64,000 nucleotides of DNA from Limosilactobacillus viscerum (GTDB lineage Bacteria > Bacillota > Bacilli > Lactobacillales > Lactobacillaceae). The stretch lies in contig NZ_CANDNW010000006.1 in assembly GCF_947387525.1 (NCBI RefSeq), positions 33,829 through 97,828 on the forward strand. Reading direction: 5' to 3'. The position numbers were made by a program, and so were the translations under genes. This document shows positions 1-8,496 of the stretch, piece by piece (the first letter of the stretch is position 1; each line of letters opens with the position of its first letter). The notes under the pieces were generated by a model. The model was given only the letters and a program-made list of their open reading frames with translations. It ran no database searches and had not been told where the DNA came from.

Positions 1-237
1 ACCAGCCTTAACCATTAACAGAATACGACGAGGCTTTTCCAGTGAGTCAACGAAGTCTTCGATCGTGTAACTAGGAACTAACTTCTTGTCACTGTGGTCC
101 TTCATCATTTCATCAGTCCGGTTACGGTGACGGTTGTATACACCAACCGTGAACCCACGACTTTCGATGTTTAATGCAAGGTTTTTACCCATAACAGCTA
201 AACCGACAACACCGATTTGTGCTTTATTCTCTGACAT
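1..237 (-). CDS. gnd: 6-phosphogluconate dehydrogenase, N-terminal part (cut by window edge)
   Basis: Oxidative decarboxylation of 6-phosphogluconate to ribulose 5-phosphate with NADP+, feeding the phosphoketolase route. Only the first 79 residues are inside the window. They begin [20 protein letters not shown] and show the Rossmann motif GLAVMG and the NR cofactor-binding pair (YNRHRNRT) typical of the family. The ATG at 237 follows a GAGGAGAG ribosome binding site. It lies downstream of zwf on the same strand, but a terminator separates the two, so it may have its own promoter. Identification is secure; the C-terminal catalytic part is not visible. Confidence 0.93.
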   Translation of the reverse strand, partial: MSENKAQIGVVGLAVMGKNLALNIESRGFTVGVYNRHRNRTDEMMKDHSDKKLVPSYTIEDFVDSLEKPRRILLMVKAG

Positions 238-332
238 TAAAGTCACTCTCCTCATAAGAAAATACATGTAACAATTTTCACAATGTTCATTATAGCAAAA
301 ATTTTTCTGTGTGCAACCGTTATCTATAAACA

Positions 333-366
333 AAAAACGTTTTAAGAAATCCTAAAACGTTTTTGT
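333..366 (-). terminator. rho-independent terminator after zwf
   Basis: An inverted repeat with AAAACGTTTT arms around an eight-base loop, followed on the minus strand by a T-rich run. It sits between the zwf stop and the gnd start, so it should limit read-through from zwf into gnd. Confidence 0.6.
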
Positions 367-376
367 CAAAATTTAA

Positions 377-1858
377 TTAGTGGTTCAGACGGTAAACCCA
401 CTTGCGACCGTCACGAGCTAAGAGTTCGTCGGATGCGGCAGGGCCCATTGAACCAGGGGTGTAGTTAGGGAATTGAGGCTTTTCAATGTCCCACAGCTTA
501 CGGATAACGTCAACAAACTTCCAAGCGTAGGCAATTTCAGCCCATGATGCAAAGTTGGTGTGGTTGCCTTCCAGTGCATCGTGGAAGAGACGTTCGTATG
601 GTTCTGGTGATTCCTTCTTATCGGTATCACTTTGTAAGTACTTCAGGTCAACTGGTTGCGTAGTGAACCCTTGACCAGCGCGCTTTGCATTTAATTGCAT
701 AGCAAAACCAGACTTTGGTTCAACAAAGATGGTTAAGACGTTGGAGTTAAGAGATTGGTCACTTTCGTTCCGTGGGTCGGCAAAGATATCGATCAATGGC
801 TTCTTGAAGACAACATCGATCCGAGTGAACTTGTCGGCTAACTTCTTACCAGTCCGAACGTAGAATGGCACACCTGACCAGCGGTAGTTGTCAAACATCA
901 GCTTGGCAGCAACGAAGGTTTCAGTACCAGAGTCAGGGTCAACACCATCAGCAGAACGGTAAGCTTCAGTACCGTCACCAGCATCGTATTGGCCACGAAC
1001 AAAGTTAGCAGCGGCTTCAGATGGGGTGTAGACACGGAGACTCCGCAATGCCTTGATCTTTTCAACCCGGACATCAGTATCAGTAAATGAAACTGGTTGT
1101 TCCATGGCTAATTGGGCAACAATTTGCATGATGTGGTTTTGAACCATGTCACGAAGGGCACCAGAATTGTCGTAGTAACCGGCACGTTCTTCGACACCAA
1201 GCTTTTCACTAAGGGTAACTTGGATGTTGTCGATGTAACGGTTGTTCCACAGAGATTCAATGATGGTGTTACCGAAACGAAGTGCTTGGATGTTTTGAAC
1301 CATTTCCTTACCCAGGTAGTGGTCAATCCGGAAGATTTGGTTTTCGTCAAAGGTCTTGGACAATTCGTTGTTCAGCTTTTGAGCTGAGTCGAAGTCACGA
1401 CCGAATGGCTTTTCGATAACCAGGCGGTTGAAGCCGTCGTCAGAAAGCAGGTTTTGCTTCTTCAGGTTCATGGCGATGGTACCAAAGAATTGTGGGGCCA
1501 TTGACATGTAGAAGAGACGGTTGCCTTCAGTACCGAATTGCTTATCCAGTTCTTCGATCCGTTGCTTCAAAATGGTGTAGTGTTCAGGTTTAGTAACATC
1601 GTGTGACTTGTAGAAGAAGTGCTTGGAGAAGTCTTCTGCTTCGCCCTTGCGAGTTTCTTCAACATCCTTGATAGATTCACGAACAACTTCTTGGAATTCT
1701 TCATCACTGTATGGGTGACGAGAAGTACCGAGAAGTGCAAAGTGGTCTTGTAAGTATCCCTTTTGGTAGAGCTTGAAAAGGGCGGTGTACAGCTTCCGCT
1801 TTGCGAGGTCACCAGTAGCACCGAACAATGTAATAACAGCTTTATTTTCTGTAGCCAA
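377..1858 (-). CDS. zwf: glucose-6-phosphate 1-dehydrogenase
   Basis: First step of the oxidative pentose phosphate pathway: glucose 6-phosphate to 6-phosphogluconolactone with NADP+ reduction. The N-terminus carries the GATGDLAKR dinucleotide-binding motif, and the centre carries RIDHYLGKE with the catalytic histidine and substrate-binding lysine. I chose the TTG at 1858 as start (493 residues). It lies seven bases after AGAAGGAG and directly before ATENKAV, and this gives the usual family length. The open frame runs 64 codons further upstream, but that extension has no homology-like character. With gnd next to it and xfp at 19 kb, this supports heterofermentative sugar use. Confidence 0.95.
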   Translation of the reverse strand: MATENKAVITLFGATGDLAKRKLYTALFKLYQKGYLQDHFALLGTSRHPYSDEEFQEVVRESIKDVEETRKGEAEDFSKHFFYKSHDVTKPEHYTILKQRIEELDKQFGTEGNRLFYMSMAPQFFGTIAMNLKKQNLLSDDGFNRLVIEKPFGRDFDSAQKLNNELSKTFDENQIFRIDHYLGKEMVQNIQALRFGNTIIESLWNNRYIDNIQVTLSEKLGVEERAGYYDNSGALRDMVQNHIMQIVAQLAMEQPVSFTDTDVRVEKIKALRSLRVYTPSEAAANFVRGQYDAGDGTEAYRSADGVDPDSGTETFVAAKLMFDNYRWSGVPFYVRTGKKLADKFTRIDVVFKKPLIDIFADPRNESDQSLNSNVLTIFVEPKSGFAMQLNAKRAGQGFTTQPVDLKYLQSDTDKKESPEPYERLFHDALEGNHTNFASWAEIAYAWKFVDVIRKLWDIEKPQFPNYTPGSMGPAASDELLARDGRKWVYRLNH

Positions 1859-2092
1859 AACGTTCACTCCTTCTGAAATTACAGAAATTATTTCACCGTT
1901 CCAATTATATACTCTCAACCGCCAGTCTGCACTATAAAAGGAACCGTTTTCTTTGGTTGTGAGAAATGGCACACAGACAGTAAATCGCTTAATGAATAGA
2001 CTTCGTTGCGGTACTTTTAAAAATGGTCTAGAGCAAAACTTTTTTTGCAACGGTTTGCACGAACGGGAGATCTTAGACAGAAAAGTTTTTCT

Positions 2093-2143
2093 TGATTATA
2101 TATCGAAAACGGTATATAAATAATATATCAAATTCGATATATT
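2093..2143 (+). promoter_or_regulatory. promoter with two palindromic operators in front of cadD-like gene
   Basis: Two AT-rich inverted repeats lie directly upstream of the transporter. One is ATATATCG-AAAA-CGGTATAT (2098-2117, one mismatch). The other is perfect, AATATATC-6-GATATATT (2122-2143). A possible TTGATT (2093) and TATAAA (2115) pair overlaps them. Such a layout suits an ArsR/SmtB-family repressor, and one is encoded directly downstream. The operators are seen in the sequence; which protein binds is inference. Confidence 0.6.
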
Positions 2144-2153
2144 GAGGAGAACA

Positions 2154-2717
2154 ATGAATTATTGGTTACTATTTCTGACCTTTATTGCGGTCAACCTCGA
2201 TTTCTTTATTATCATGCTGTTCCTTTTACGGCGCTACCGGGTAACGGACGTGGTGATTGGCTACTTAATCGGAGTTGTCTTCTTAATGATGGTAAGCTTT
2301 TTGGTGGGGAAGGCGCTATCGCTTTTCCTGCCGGAATGGGTACTAGGAATATTGGGGATTTTGCCAATTTATATGGCGCTTCACGATAATGATGAGGACC
2401 CAGCTGAAAATTCACACCGGTCACCGATTTTAGCAACGTTAGTCACCTATCTGGCAGTTTGCTCGGGGTGTAATTTATCAATTTTCTTACCTGTATTGAC
2501 TGGGTTGTCATACCACCGCTTTGTTTCAGCAGTATTGTTTGTAGGTGGATTGTCAGTGATCGTGGCCTTTTTGATTAAGGCACTTGGGGAATTGCCAGTT
2601 GTTAAGCGAGTGTTAACCAACTATGGTGAAATTTTGATGAAGGTTATTTACATTGGTGTGGGGCTGTACGTTTTCTATGATAGCGGGTTAATTAGCCACT
2701 TACTGAATCTGATATAA
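2154..2717 (+). CDS. CadD-family metal resistance/transport membrane protein
   Basis: Membrane protein of 187 residues with about five hydrophobic segments, matching the CadD cadmium-resistance transporter family in size and organisation. The family exports or sequesters Cd2+ or other divalent metals. I place the start at ATG 2154, seven bases after GAGGAGA; an upstream in-frame TTG at 2142 lies inside the operator. The stretch that reads GADNIG in typical CadD proteins, including the second copy at 37.3 kb, reads CSGCNLS here. This may change metal preference. It is followed after 32 bases by an ArsR-type regulator, a classical metal-resistance pairing. Substrate is not established. Confidence 0.8.
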   Translation: MNYWLLFLTFIAVNLDFFIIMLFLLRRYRVTDVVIGYLIGVVFLMMVSFLVGKALSLFLPEWVLGILGILPIYMALHDNDEDPAENSHRSPILATLVTYLAVCSGCNLSIFLPVLTGLSYHRFVSAVLFVGGLSVIVAFLIKALGELPVVKRVLTNYGEILMKVIYIGVGLYVFYDSGLISHLLNLI

Positions 2718-2749
2718 TAGGGAGAAAAAGAAGAAAGAAGTGGCCGTGG

Positions 2750-3082
2750 TTGACAGTTGCCCATGAATTGATTGAGGAAGCAGCAAAAATATATAAGGTG
2801 CTAAGTAACAGCAGTCGGATTGAAATTCTGTACTTTCTGCGTCACTGTGATGGCGAAGTATCGGTCTCAACCATTGTTGAAAATCTTCAAATGTCACAAC
2901 CCGTGGTGTCAAAACAGTTAGGGATCCTTTACCGCTACCAGCTGGTATGTCGGCGGCGAGAAGGGACAAAAGTTTACTACGTCCTTGACGACCCCCACGT
3001 GGTGGAAATGATTGATGATATGCTTAACCACGTTAAACACGAAATCAAGGGTGAACCGCACCCACGGAATTTGTATAAGTAG
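2750..3082 (+). CDS. ArsR/SmtB-family metal-sensing repressor
   Basis: Winged-helix regulator of 110 residues with the ArsR core and recognition helix around SQPVVSKQLGIL. It lacks the ELCVCD site of CadC. Its last helix has Asp-Pro-His, ten residues, His, two residues, His, which fits the alpha-5 zinc/cobalt site D-x-H-x10-H-x2-H of the SmtB/CzrA group. A zinc-type sensor is therefore the better reading. The start appears to be TTG 2750 after an A/G-rich stretch; no in-frame ATG is close. A possible extended -10 TGATATAAT (2710-2718) at the end of the transporter gene may give it a second promoter. It probably represses the upstream transporter and itself. Confidence 0.85.
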   Translation: MTVAHELIEEAAKIYKVLSNSSRIEILYFLRHCDGEVSVSTIVENLQMSQPVVSKQLGILYRYQLVCRRREGTKVYYVLDDPHVVEMIDDMLNHVKHEIKGEPHPRNLYK

Positions 3083-3106
3083 AAAAATTGTGTTATAGCT
3101 TCTGAA

Positions 3107-3121
3107 CTAAGCCTTAGTTTG
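3107..3121. repeat. short perfect palindrome
   Basis: AACTAAG-C-CTTAGTT, a seven-base inverted repeat with a one-base centre, just after the ArsR-type gene. It has no T-run and is not an obvious terminator. It could be a protein site. The remaining 318-base gap up to 3400 otherwise contains only a terminator and the oxidoreductase promoter region. Confidence 0.35.
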
Positions 3122-3185
3122 GAGCCGTCGCCAACTATCTATCTGTAAAATATGAAATTGCTACCGGCTATTACCAAATAAAGGA

Positions 3186-3231
3186 AAGGCCCGTGGTTCG
3201 GTTAGATACCGGATTACGGGCCTTGTTTTTG
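3186..3231 (+). terminator. rho-independent terminator after the ArsR-type gene
   Basis: AAGGCCCGT pairs with ACGGGCCTT around a loop of about 21 bases, followed by GTTTTTG. It closes the cadD-arsR transcript. Confidence 0.75.
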
Positions 3232-3400
3232 TATTTATGGGGTTCGGCAATTAATTAATTTCTTTTCCCAATATAGTAAAACAATTGATAGTACTCAAAT
3301 GGGCTATTTTTGTCCGTAACGGTCAATAAAGTGCTTACTTTTTATAAGAGAAGCTTGCCAGTATACTGTGGTTATTAAATAAAAAGGAGTAAATCACAGT

Positions 3401-4573
3401 ATGACAGAATACCAATTTATGAAGCCATATACCTTTGCAAATGGTGCCCGCCTCCAGAACCGGATAGTAATGGCTCCGGTAACCACCCAGTCCAGTTTCT
3501 TTGATGGGACGGTTTCAAATGACGAAGTTAAGTTCTATCAGATGCGGTCAGGAGTTGGGATGATAATTGCTGAAGTAGCAAACATCAATAAAGAGGGTAA
3601 AGGATTCGAAGGCGAACTTTCTGTTGCCGAAGATCGTTTTATTCCTGGCTTGAGTAAGCTAGCTAATGCGATCCACCTGAAGGGGTCAAAAGCAGTTCTC
3701 CAAATTTTTGATGCTGGACGGAAGACAAACCGTCAGATTTTACGTGGGATTCAACCACGAAGCGCTAGTGCAGTTGCACCACACCGTAATCCTGATGAAG
3801 TACCACGAGAACTAACCGATGATGAAATTGAACAAGTAATTGCTGACTTTGGCGCAGCAACGTTACGGGCAGTTAAGGCAGGCTTTGATGGGGTAGAAAT
3901 CCATGGCGCCAATACCTACCTTCTCCAGCAATTCTTCTCCCCACATAGTAATCGTCGAACCGATAAGTGGGGCGGTAATATCGAAAAACGGATGAATTTT
4001 ATTAAAGCACTAATTGCAGAAGTAAGACGAGTAGTAGCTAAATATGCTCCAGCAGATTTTATTGTAGGATATCGCTTCTCTCCTGAAGAACTATCTAATC
4101 CTGGAATTAGGATTGCGGATACATTAAAATTAGTGGCAATGTTAAGTGAGCAGCCAATTGATTACCTCCACAGCTCAATGGGTGACCGTAAGCGGACCTC
4201 CCTATTGAATAAGGATGACCAGGAGGAGCTTAACCATAAGATCCTAACGGTGATTGATGAGCGGAAGCCATTGATTGAAGTCGGAAGTGTTCAAACGCCA
4301 ACTGATGCGGAAATGGCATTAAACGAAGGGGCCACCTTGGTCGCAATGGGGCGTGAACTACTACGTGAACCTAACTGGGTCGAAAAGGTCCGGTTAGGTG
4401 ATGAAAAGAGCATTCGTTATATGATTTCCCCGGCTGACATGGACCTTCTTGGGTTGCCAGGTGGGTTACAACGTGAGCTACGGACGGGGTTCCTGGATGC
4501 CATGAACTTTACTGACCAAAAAACGAAAAATTTCCGGCACCAATTTGGTCAGATGGAGGGCTTTGGCGGTTAA
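3401..4573 (+). CDS. Old Yellow Enzyme-type NADH:flavin oxidoreductase
   Basis: FMN-dependent TIM-barrel oxidoreductase of 390 residues that would reduce alpha,beta-unsaturated carbonyls or related electrophiles with NAD(P)H. The barrel shows the family hallmark HGANTYLLQQFFSP followed by NRRTDKWGG and ENRxxF-like IEKRMNF. A C-terminal VAMGRELLREPNW matches the phosphate-binding end of the barrel. The ATG at 3401 follows AAAAGGAG. An HxlR-type regulator follows after 33 bases. HxlR proteins often sense electrophiles or thiol stress and control such reductases, so the pair is probably one stress-responsive operon. The natural substrate is unknown. Confidence 0.9.
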   Translation: MTEYQFMKPYTFANGARLQNRIVMAPVTTQSSFFDGTVSNDEVKFYQMRSGVGMIIAEVANINKEGKGFEGELSVAEDRFIPGLSKLANAIHLKGSKAVLQIFDAGRKTNRQILRGIQPRSASAVAPHRNPDEVPRELTDDEIEQVIADFGAATLRAVKAGFDGVEIHGANTYLLQQFFSPHSNRRTDKWGGNIEKRMNFIKALIAEVRRVVAKYAPADFIVGYRFSPEELSNPGIRIADTLKLVAMLSEQPIDYLHSSMGDRKRTSLLNKDDQEELNHKILTVIDERKPLIEVGSVQTPTDAEMALNEGATLVAMGRELLREPNWVEKVRLGDEKSIRYMISPADMDLLGLPGGLQRELRTGFLDAMNFTDQKTKNFRHQFGQMEGFGG

Positions 4574-4606
4574 TTATGGTGATTAGAAGGGGAGGATAAG
4601 ACAATA

Positions 4607-4981
4607 ATGCCAAAAATTTACCATTTAGCAGTTGAAGCCACTCTAGATGTGATTGGTGGCAAGTGGAAGCCAGTTATCCTTTGCCATCTAGGTAATGGGC
4701 CAATGCGAACGGGTGAACTATGTCGGGCTATCCCCAATGTTTCACAACGTGTTTTGACTAGGCAGCTACGTGAATTGGAAGCCGACAATATTATTCGGCG
4801 GAAGGTCTACAGTCAGGTGCCACCGAAAGTAGAATATTCACTAACTGATGAAGGAAAAAGTCTTCGTAATATTTTAATTGCCATGTCTGAATGGGGCGAA
4901 AAGCGAGTCGAAAGAGCCCGAAAAACAGGGCATGATGTAAAAATTGCAAACCATAACTTACGTGGCTTTAAGAGAATGTAA
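4607..4981 (+). CDS. HxlR-family transcriptional regulator
   Basis: Small winged-helix regulator of 124 residues with the HxlR/DUF24 signature: LDVIGGKWKPVILCHL near the N-terminus, then the recognition helix region ISNVSQRVLTRQL-type (IPNVSQRVLTRQLREL), and VPPKVEYSLTDEGKSL in the wing. It has one cysteine in the conserved N-terminal helix (ILCHL), the position used for thiol sensing in some relatives. It is co-directional with the flavin oxidoreductase and probably regulates it. Confidence 0.9.
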   Translation: MPKIYHLAVEATLDVIGGKWKPVILCHLGNGPMRTGELCRAIPNVSQRVLTRQLRELEADNIIRRKVYSQVPPKVEYSLTDEGKSLRNILIAMSEWGEKRVERARKTGHDVKIANHNLRGFKRM

Positions 4982-4982
4982 A

Positions 4983-5036
4983 AAAGGCAAGGGTCCGTGA
5001 CAAAACCGAGTTTTATCGCAGGCCCTTGCCTTTTAA
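4983..5036. terminator. bidirectional terminator
   Basis: AAAAGGCAAGGG pairs with CCCTTGCCTTTT, enclosing GTCCGTGACAAAAC and related bases. It lies between two convergent genes and can serve both. The inner TGACAAAAC sequence recurs in other terminators of the window. Confidence 0.85.
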
Positions 5037-5057
5037 TTGTTACATGTAGTTAATAGT

Positions 5058-6245
5058 TTATACGTATTGGTGCCGCTCTGCAAACATCCCAAAGACAGTG
5101 AAGAGGAGGGATGCAACGAAAATTACGATACAACTGGCGAACCAGTTATGAGTTTGTGCGTTTAGGTTTCCAACAACCACCGGTCCTAAAGCGGCGATCA
5201 AGTAACCGACGGATTGAACCATTCCGGACAAGTTTCGGGTATCAGCAGCACTCTTCGTCTTCAAACCGAAGAGTGTCATCGCTAAGACGAAGGTAGTTGT
5301 TGAGCCAGCCCCCATCAGGAATGCCACTATACAGTAGTAAGCAAATGAGTGAACGGGGAAGAGCATCATTACCGCACCGATCATGGATGCAATTCCGGCC
5401 ACGAGCATGATTGACTGACGGTTAGTCATCTTGGCAGCAATTACCGGAACCGCGAAGGCAAATGGCAATGCAAAGAGCTGGAGCAGGCCGGCAATCAAAC
5501 TTGATTGGTCACCCGTCAAGCCAGCATCCATCGCAATTGTTGGTAGCCAAGCCACGACGCTGTAGAAAACAAAGCACTGGAAACCGAAGAAGAGGAGGAG
5601 CCACCAAGCATTGAGGTTCTTCCACATATTGGTCCCCTTATCACTCTCAGCATCATTAGTGCCGCCACGTTCATTGTATTTTAAGTTTGGCAGCCAAACG
5701 ATAGCAGTGATCAATGCGATAACACTGATGATGATAACTGCCATTTGCCAGCTGCTGTGGTGGGTAATTGGCGCAATGGCGTAAGCACCAATGGCCGCAA
5801 AAAGAGTCATGGCGGTGTTGTACATCCCGGTTACGCTACCGATCTTGTCGGGGTACTTATCAGAGATAATTGCTGGTAAAAGCACGTTAATGCAAGTAAT
5901 AGCTACTCCGACTAGCACCGTCCCAACCATCAAGAGGGAGAAGCTTAGAATCCGGAGGTATGAACCGATAAACATTAAGAACATCGCAATGGCTAATGTT
6001 AATTCGTTACCGATTCGCTGGGCAGTAGATGAAACAACCGATGATAACAGCCCGAAACAAAGAAGGGGAATTGTGGTTAAAATTCCCAAACTAGTAGGGG
6101 CAACATTGAATGTCTGGGCAATTTCTTTAATTACGGAAGGGATTGACGTAATTGGCATACGCATACAAACCCCAAGTAAAAGAAGGCCTAAGATCAATAA
6201 TGGGCTATGCTTTTTTACTTTTTCCAAAAGATTCGTCCTTTCCAT
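5058..6245 (-). CDS. MFS transporter, CynX/NimT family
   Basis: Integral membrane protein of 395 residues with about twelve hydrophobic segments. The first segment ends LLLGVCMRMPITSIPSVI, which is characteristic of the CynX/NimT branch (cyanate or 2-nitroimidazole transporters), although substrates in lactobacilli are not known. The start is uncertain: ATG 6245 has no good ribosome binding site, whereas TTG 6227, six codons later, follows AAAGGA at proper spacing. It is convergent with the HxlR gene and divergent from the VOC gene. Confidence 0.85.
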   Translation of the reverse strand: MERTNLLEKVKKHSPLLILGLLLLGVCMRMPITSIPSVIKEIAQTFNVAPTSLGILTTIPLLCFGLLSSVVSSTAQRIGNELTLAIAMFLMFIGSYLRILSFSLLMVGTVLVGVAITCINVLLPAIISDKYPDKIGSVTGMYNTAMTLFAAIGAYAIAPITHHSSWQMAVIIISVIALITAIVWLPNLKYNERGGTNDAESDKGTNMWKNLNAWWLLLFFGFQCFVFYSVVAWLPTIAMDAGLTGDQSSLIAGLLQLFALPFAFAVPVIAAKMTNRQSIMLVAGIASMIGAVMMLFPVHSFAYYCIVAFLMGAGSTTTFVLAMTLFGLKTKSAADTRNLSGMVQSVGYLIAALGPVVVGNLNAQTHNWFASCIVIFVASLLFTVFGMFAERHQYV

Positions 6246-6330
6246 TTCATAGAGTTTAAGTTAGTCCATTATAGCACACTAAAACGTTTTACTACCCCGC
6301 TAATACATAAATTTATCTGTCCGGTCAAAT

Positions 6331-6359
6331 TTGACGCCAGCGCCGCGGAACCATATAAT
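6331..6359 (+). promoter_or_regulatory. consensus sigma-70 promoter for the VOC gene
   Basis: TTGACG (6331-6336) and TATAAT (6354-6359) with exact 17-base spacing, about 30 bases before the start codon. One of the strongest promoters visible in the window. Confidence 0.8.
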
Positions 6360-6389
6360 CAACAATGAAGATTTATACGGAGGACAAAT

Positions 6390-6830
6390 ATGACGGTAAA
6401 AATATACCCGTACTTAACGTTTGAAAATGCTAAGGAAGCGATGGACTATTATGTTCAAAACTTTGGGGCAGAAATTTTATATCACCAGCCACTAAGCGAA
6501 GAACAGGCGGAAAATATCGGTCTATCAACGGATGACTTAGCTGCAACAACTGCGTACGGTGAATTTTCGGTCGCAGGGAAAAAAATTGTTTGTGCGGATG
6601 CAACAATGGGGAATCCCCAAACTTCGACCTTGATTTCGATCATGTTAAGCTTCGGGGACGAAAAAGAAGCTGCACGGCAGTTCTTTAAGCAATTAGCCGA
6701 TTCAGACGACCAACGGGTAACCGTTCCGTTTGGTAACTGGATCTCAGGAAGCATGATGGGACAGATTGTTGACCACTACGGTTTGACCTGGATCATCTGC
6801 ACCGGAAATAATACCGCTGAAGAGGAATAA
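6390..6830 (+). CDS. VOC-superfamily (PhnB/glyoxalase-like) protein
   Basis: A 146-residue protein of the vicinal oxygen chelate fold, PhnB-like branch. It begins KIYPYLTFENAKEAMDYY, has the conserved NFGAE turn, and ends with PFGNWISGSMMGQIVDHYGLTW. In this branch that C-terminal part corresponds to PFWGxxxGxxxDPFGxxW, with some positions changed. Family members include metalloenzymes and proteins of unknown role; no substrate can be named. Good ribosome binding site CGGAGG and a near-consensus promoter suggest real expression as a single gene. Confidence 0.85.
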   Translation: MTVKIYPYLTFENAKEAMDYYVQNFGAEILYHQPLSEEQAENIGLSTDDLAATTAYGEFSVAGKKIVCADATMGNPQTSTLISIMLSFGDEKEAARQFFKQLADSDDQRVTVPFGNWISGSMMGQIVDHYGLTWIICTGNNTAEEE

Positions 6831-6878
6831 AAATAGAAGACCGGGAAGAAATCTTTTCTTCCCGGTCTTCTATTTTTT
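6830..6878. terminator. bidirectional terminator
   Basis: An almost perfect 20-base inverted repeat, AAATAGAAGACCGGGAAGAA and its complement, with a T-run on the plus strand and an A-run before it. It serves the VOC gene and the convergent nrdI. Confidence 0.9.
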
Positions 6879-6892
6879 GGCTATTATGCTGT

Positions 6893-7366
6893 TTAATTAT
6901 TTTCTTCGACCTTTGCCCATTCCTTAGCAAGAACACCGTAAATACGTTCAACATCTGCTGAAGTACCACGCAATTCATAATTATCAAGAAATGGTGCATC
7001 AAAAATTTTGGCATACTTACGAGCGGTTAAGCAGTACTGTTCATTGAAGTTTCTGTTTCCAGAACCAACGACCCCCACGCAGTATTTGGCGTTGTCGCCG
7101 TCTTCAATGTACTCGCCTAGCGCATTCGTTATGATTTCAGTATAACCAGAAGTAATGCCATTGCCACCAGTTAGGTAAGTAGGGACAAATGCAAAAAATG
7201 GTTTGCTTTCTTTTGCAGGAGCATCCTGTGGTCCGATTTCTTTTAAGCTAATTAGTGGACTTTTAGTGTCGATAAGGTGTTGCTGCTTGGCAAAGTCTTG
7301 TAATCGCTTAAGGAAGGACCGGGTATTCCCCTCAATTGAAATATATATAATATTCATTGTTGACAT
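6893..7366 (-). CDS. nrdI: NrdI-type flavodoxin (class Ib ribonucleotide reductase maturation)
   Basis: Flavodoxin-like protein of 157 residues. NrdI supplies an oxidant to NrdF for assembling the dimanganese-tyrosyl radical cofactor. The FMN phosphate loop SIEGNTRSFL is near the N-terminus, and GVVGSGNRNFNEQYC is the second FMN-contacting loop typical of NrdI. Start ATG 7366 follows AAGGAAG. No nrdE, nrdF or nrdH gene is adjacent, so it stands alone here; a generic flavodoxin role cannot be excluded. Confidence 0.85.
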   Translation of the reverse strand: MSTMNIIYISIEGNTRSFLKRLQDFAKQQHLIDTKSPLISLKEIGPQDAPAKESKPFFAFVPTYLTGGNGITSGYTEIITNALGEYIEDGDNAKYCVGVVGSGNRNFNEQYCLTARKYAKIFDAPFLDNYELRGTSADVERIYGVLAKEWAKVEENN

Positions 7367-7618
7367 GATAATTCTTCCTTTTGGTTTATAAACTTAGATT
7401 TATTAAGTAGTGAGCACAATCAATTATACGCTAAAATGAGCCTAAAAAGTACCAAGTCGCCAATTTATTTTTTTATGTGAAATTGCAATGTTGAAATAAT
7501 TGTCGCTAATTTGACTTTTTCTATTTTATAGTATAAGAATTCTTCTCCACACTACAACTTATTAAGTGAAAAATGCTAAAATTAAACGTAAATAGTAATG
7601 TGCGGGAGGAATACGATC

Positions 7619-8482
7619 GTGAGTAGCGTTGTATTAAATGATTTGACGTTTGAAGCTAAGTCCGGTGACCAGCTTGAGGAAGTTTCTTTTGGGTTAATGG
7701 CACCGAAGATGGTCGCCCTTTGTAGTGAAAATAATGGCCCAGCAATGGCAGTAGAGCAATTGCTAATGGGTGAAGGGAAGATCATCGAAGGATCCGCGCA
7801 GGTTAATGGCGAAGACATCAGCACTTTTCGGCGCCACCCAGAACGAGTAATTGCTTCGTTTGACCGGGTCCCACTGAAAGGGAAGACGGTTGAAAAGGCG
7901 ATTGCTCATGCAACTAAGCACATGAAGGGTGCCTTAGATGTTAAGCAGACTCTTCAAATGCTTGTTTCACTCGGAATTAAGTATGATCAAAAGGTAGCTG
8001 CTTTGAGTGACGGTCAACAGCAAGAATTACGGATCATTATCCTGTTAGCATTACGGCGGCCAGTTGTTTTCCTCGGTGATGCCTTGGATTACTTGTCTGA
8101 CAGCGCCCGGTCGACGATTGGCAACCTAGTTAAGGATTACGCTACTAAGACCAATTCAGTAGTCATCTTTACCAGTCATGATGTTTCAACAATGATGCGG
8201 TTTGCCAGCACCATTTATTATTTCAGCAGTAACCGGTTAACGTCAGCACGTGGTATAAATGCCAACGATGGGGTTGACTGTACCGTTACCGTTATTGGCA
8301 CCGGTTTTCCAATTGACGTGGCAATTAAGATAGGCGCCCACATGCTAGAAGAGGCAGAAAACCAGACGCGGTTCCTCTACTCTGGGAATATTCAGGCACT
8401 GCTGCCACTGTTAGAGCAAAGTACAATTACCGATATCCGGATTGAAGACTCGTCCGTTGATGATGAATTAATGGCCTATTAA
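7619..8482 (+). CDS. degenerate ABC ATPase-like protein (probable pseudo-ATPase)
   Basis: A 287-residue protein with the overall order of an ABC ATPase. At the Walker A position it reads CSENNGPAMAVEQL, without the glycine-rich GxxGxGK(S/T) and its lysine. The signature motif is present as LSDGQQQELRI. Walker B is VVFLGDALD, keeping the aspartate but replacing the catalytic glutamate with alanine. The switch histidine survives in FTSHD. It therefore probably does not hydrolyse ATP. No membrane subunit is adjacent. Start GTG 7619 lies after GGGAGG; the upstream ATG 7598 overlaps that site. It is first in an operon with the next two genes. Function unknown. Confidence 0.75.
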   Translation: MSSVVLNDLTFEAKSGDQLEEVSFGLMAPKMVALCSENNGPAMAVEQLLMGEGKIIEGSAQVNGEDISTFRRHPERVIASFDRVPLKGKTVEKAIAHATKHMKGALDVKQTLQMLVSLGIKYDQKVAALSDGQQQELRIIILLALRRPVVFLGDALDYLSDSARSTIGNLVKDYATKTNSVVIFTSHDVSTMMRFASTIYYFSSNRLTSARGINANDGVDCTVTVIGTGFPIDVAIKIGAHMLEEAENQTRFLYSGNIQALLPLLEQSTITDIRIEDSSVDDELMAY

Positions 8483-8496
8483 GAAGGGATGGTTGA

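Noticed and set aside
2212-2436. Minus-strand open frame inside the CadD-type gene
   Set aside because: Lies wholly opposite a conserved membrane-protein gene, has no ribosome binding site and no recognisable domain.
5791-6252. 153-codon plus-strand frame antisense to the CynX-type transporter
   Set aside because: Composition mirrors the complementary membrane-protein codons, with no family-like motif and no ribosome binding site.
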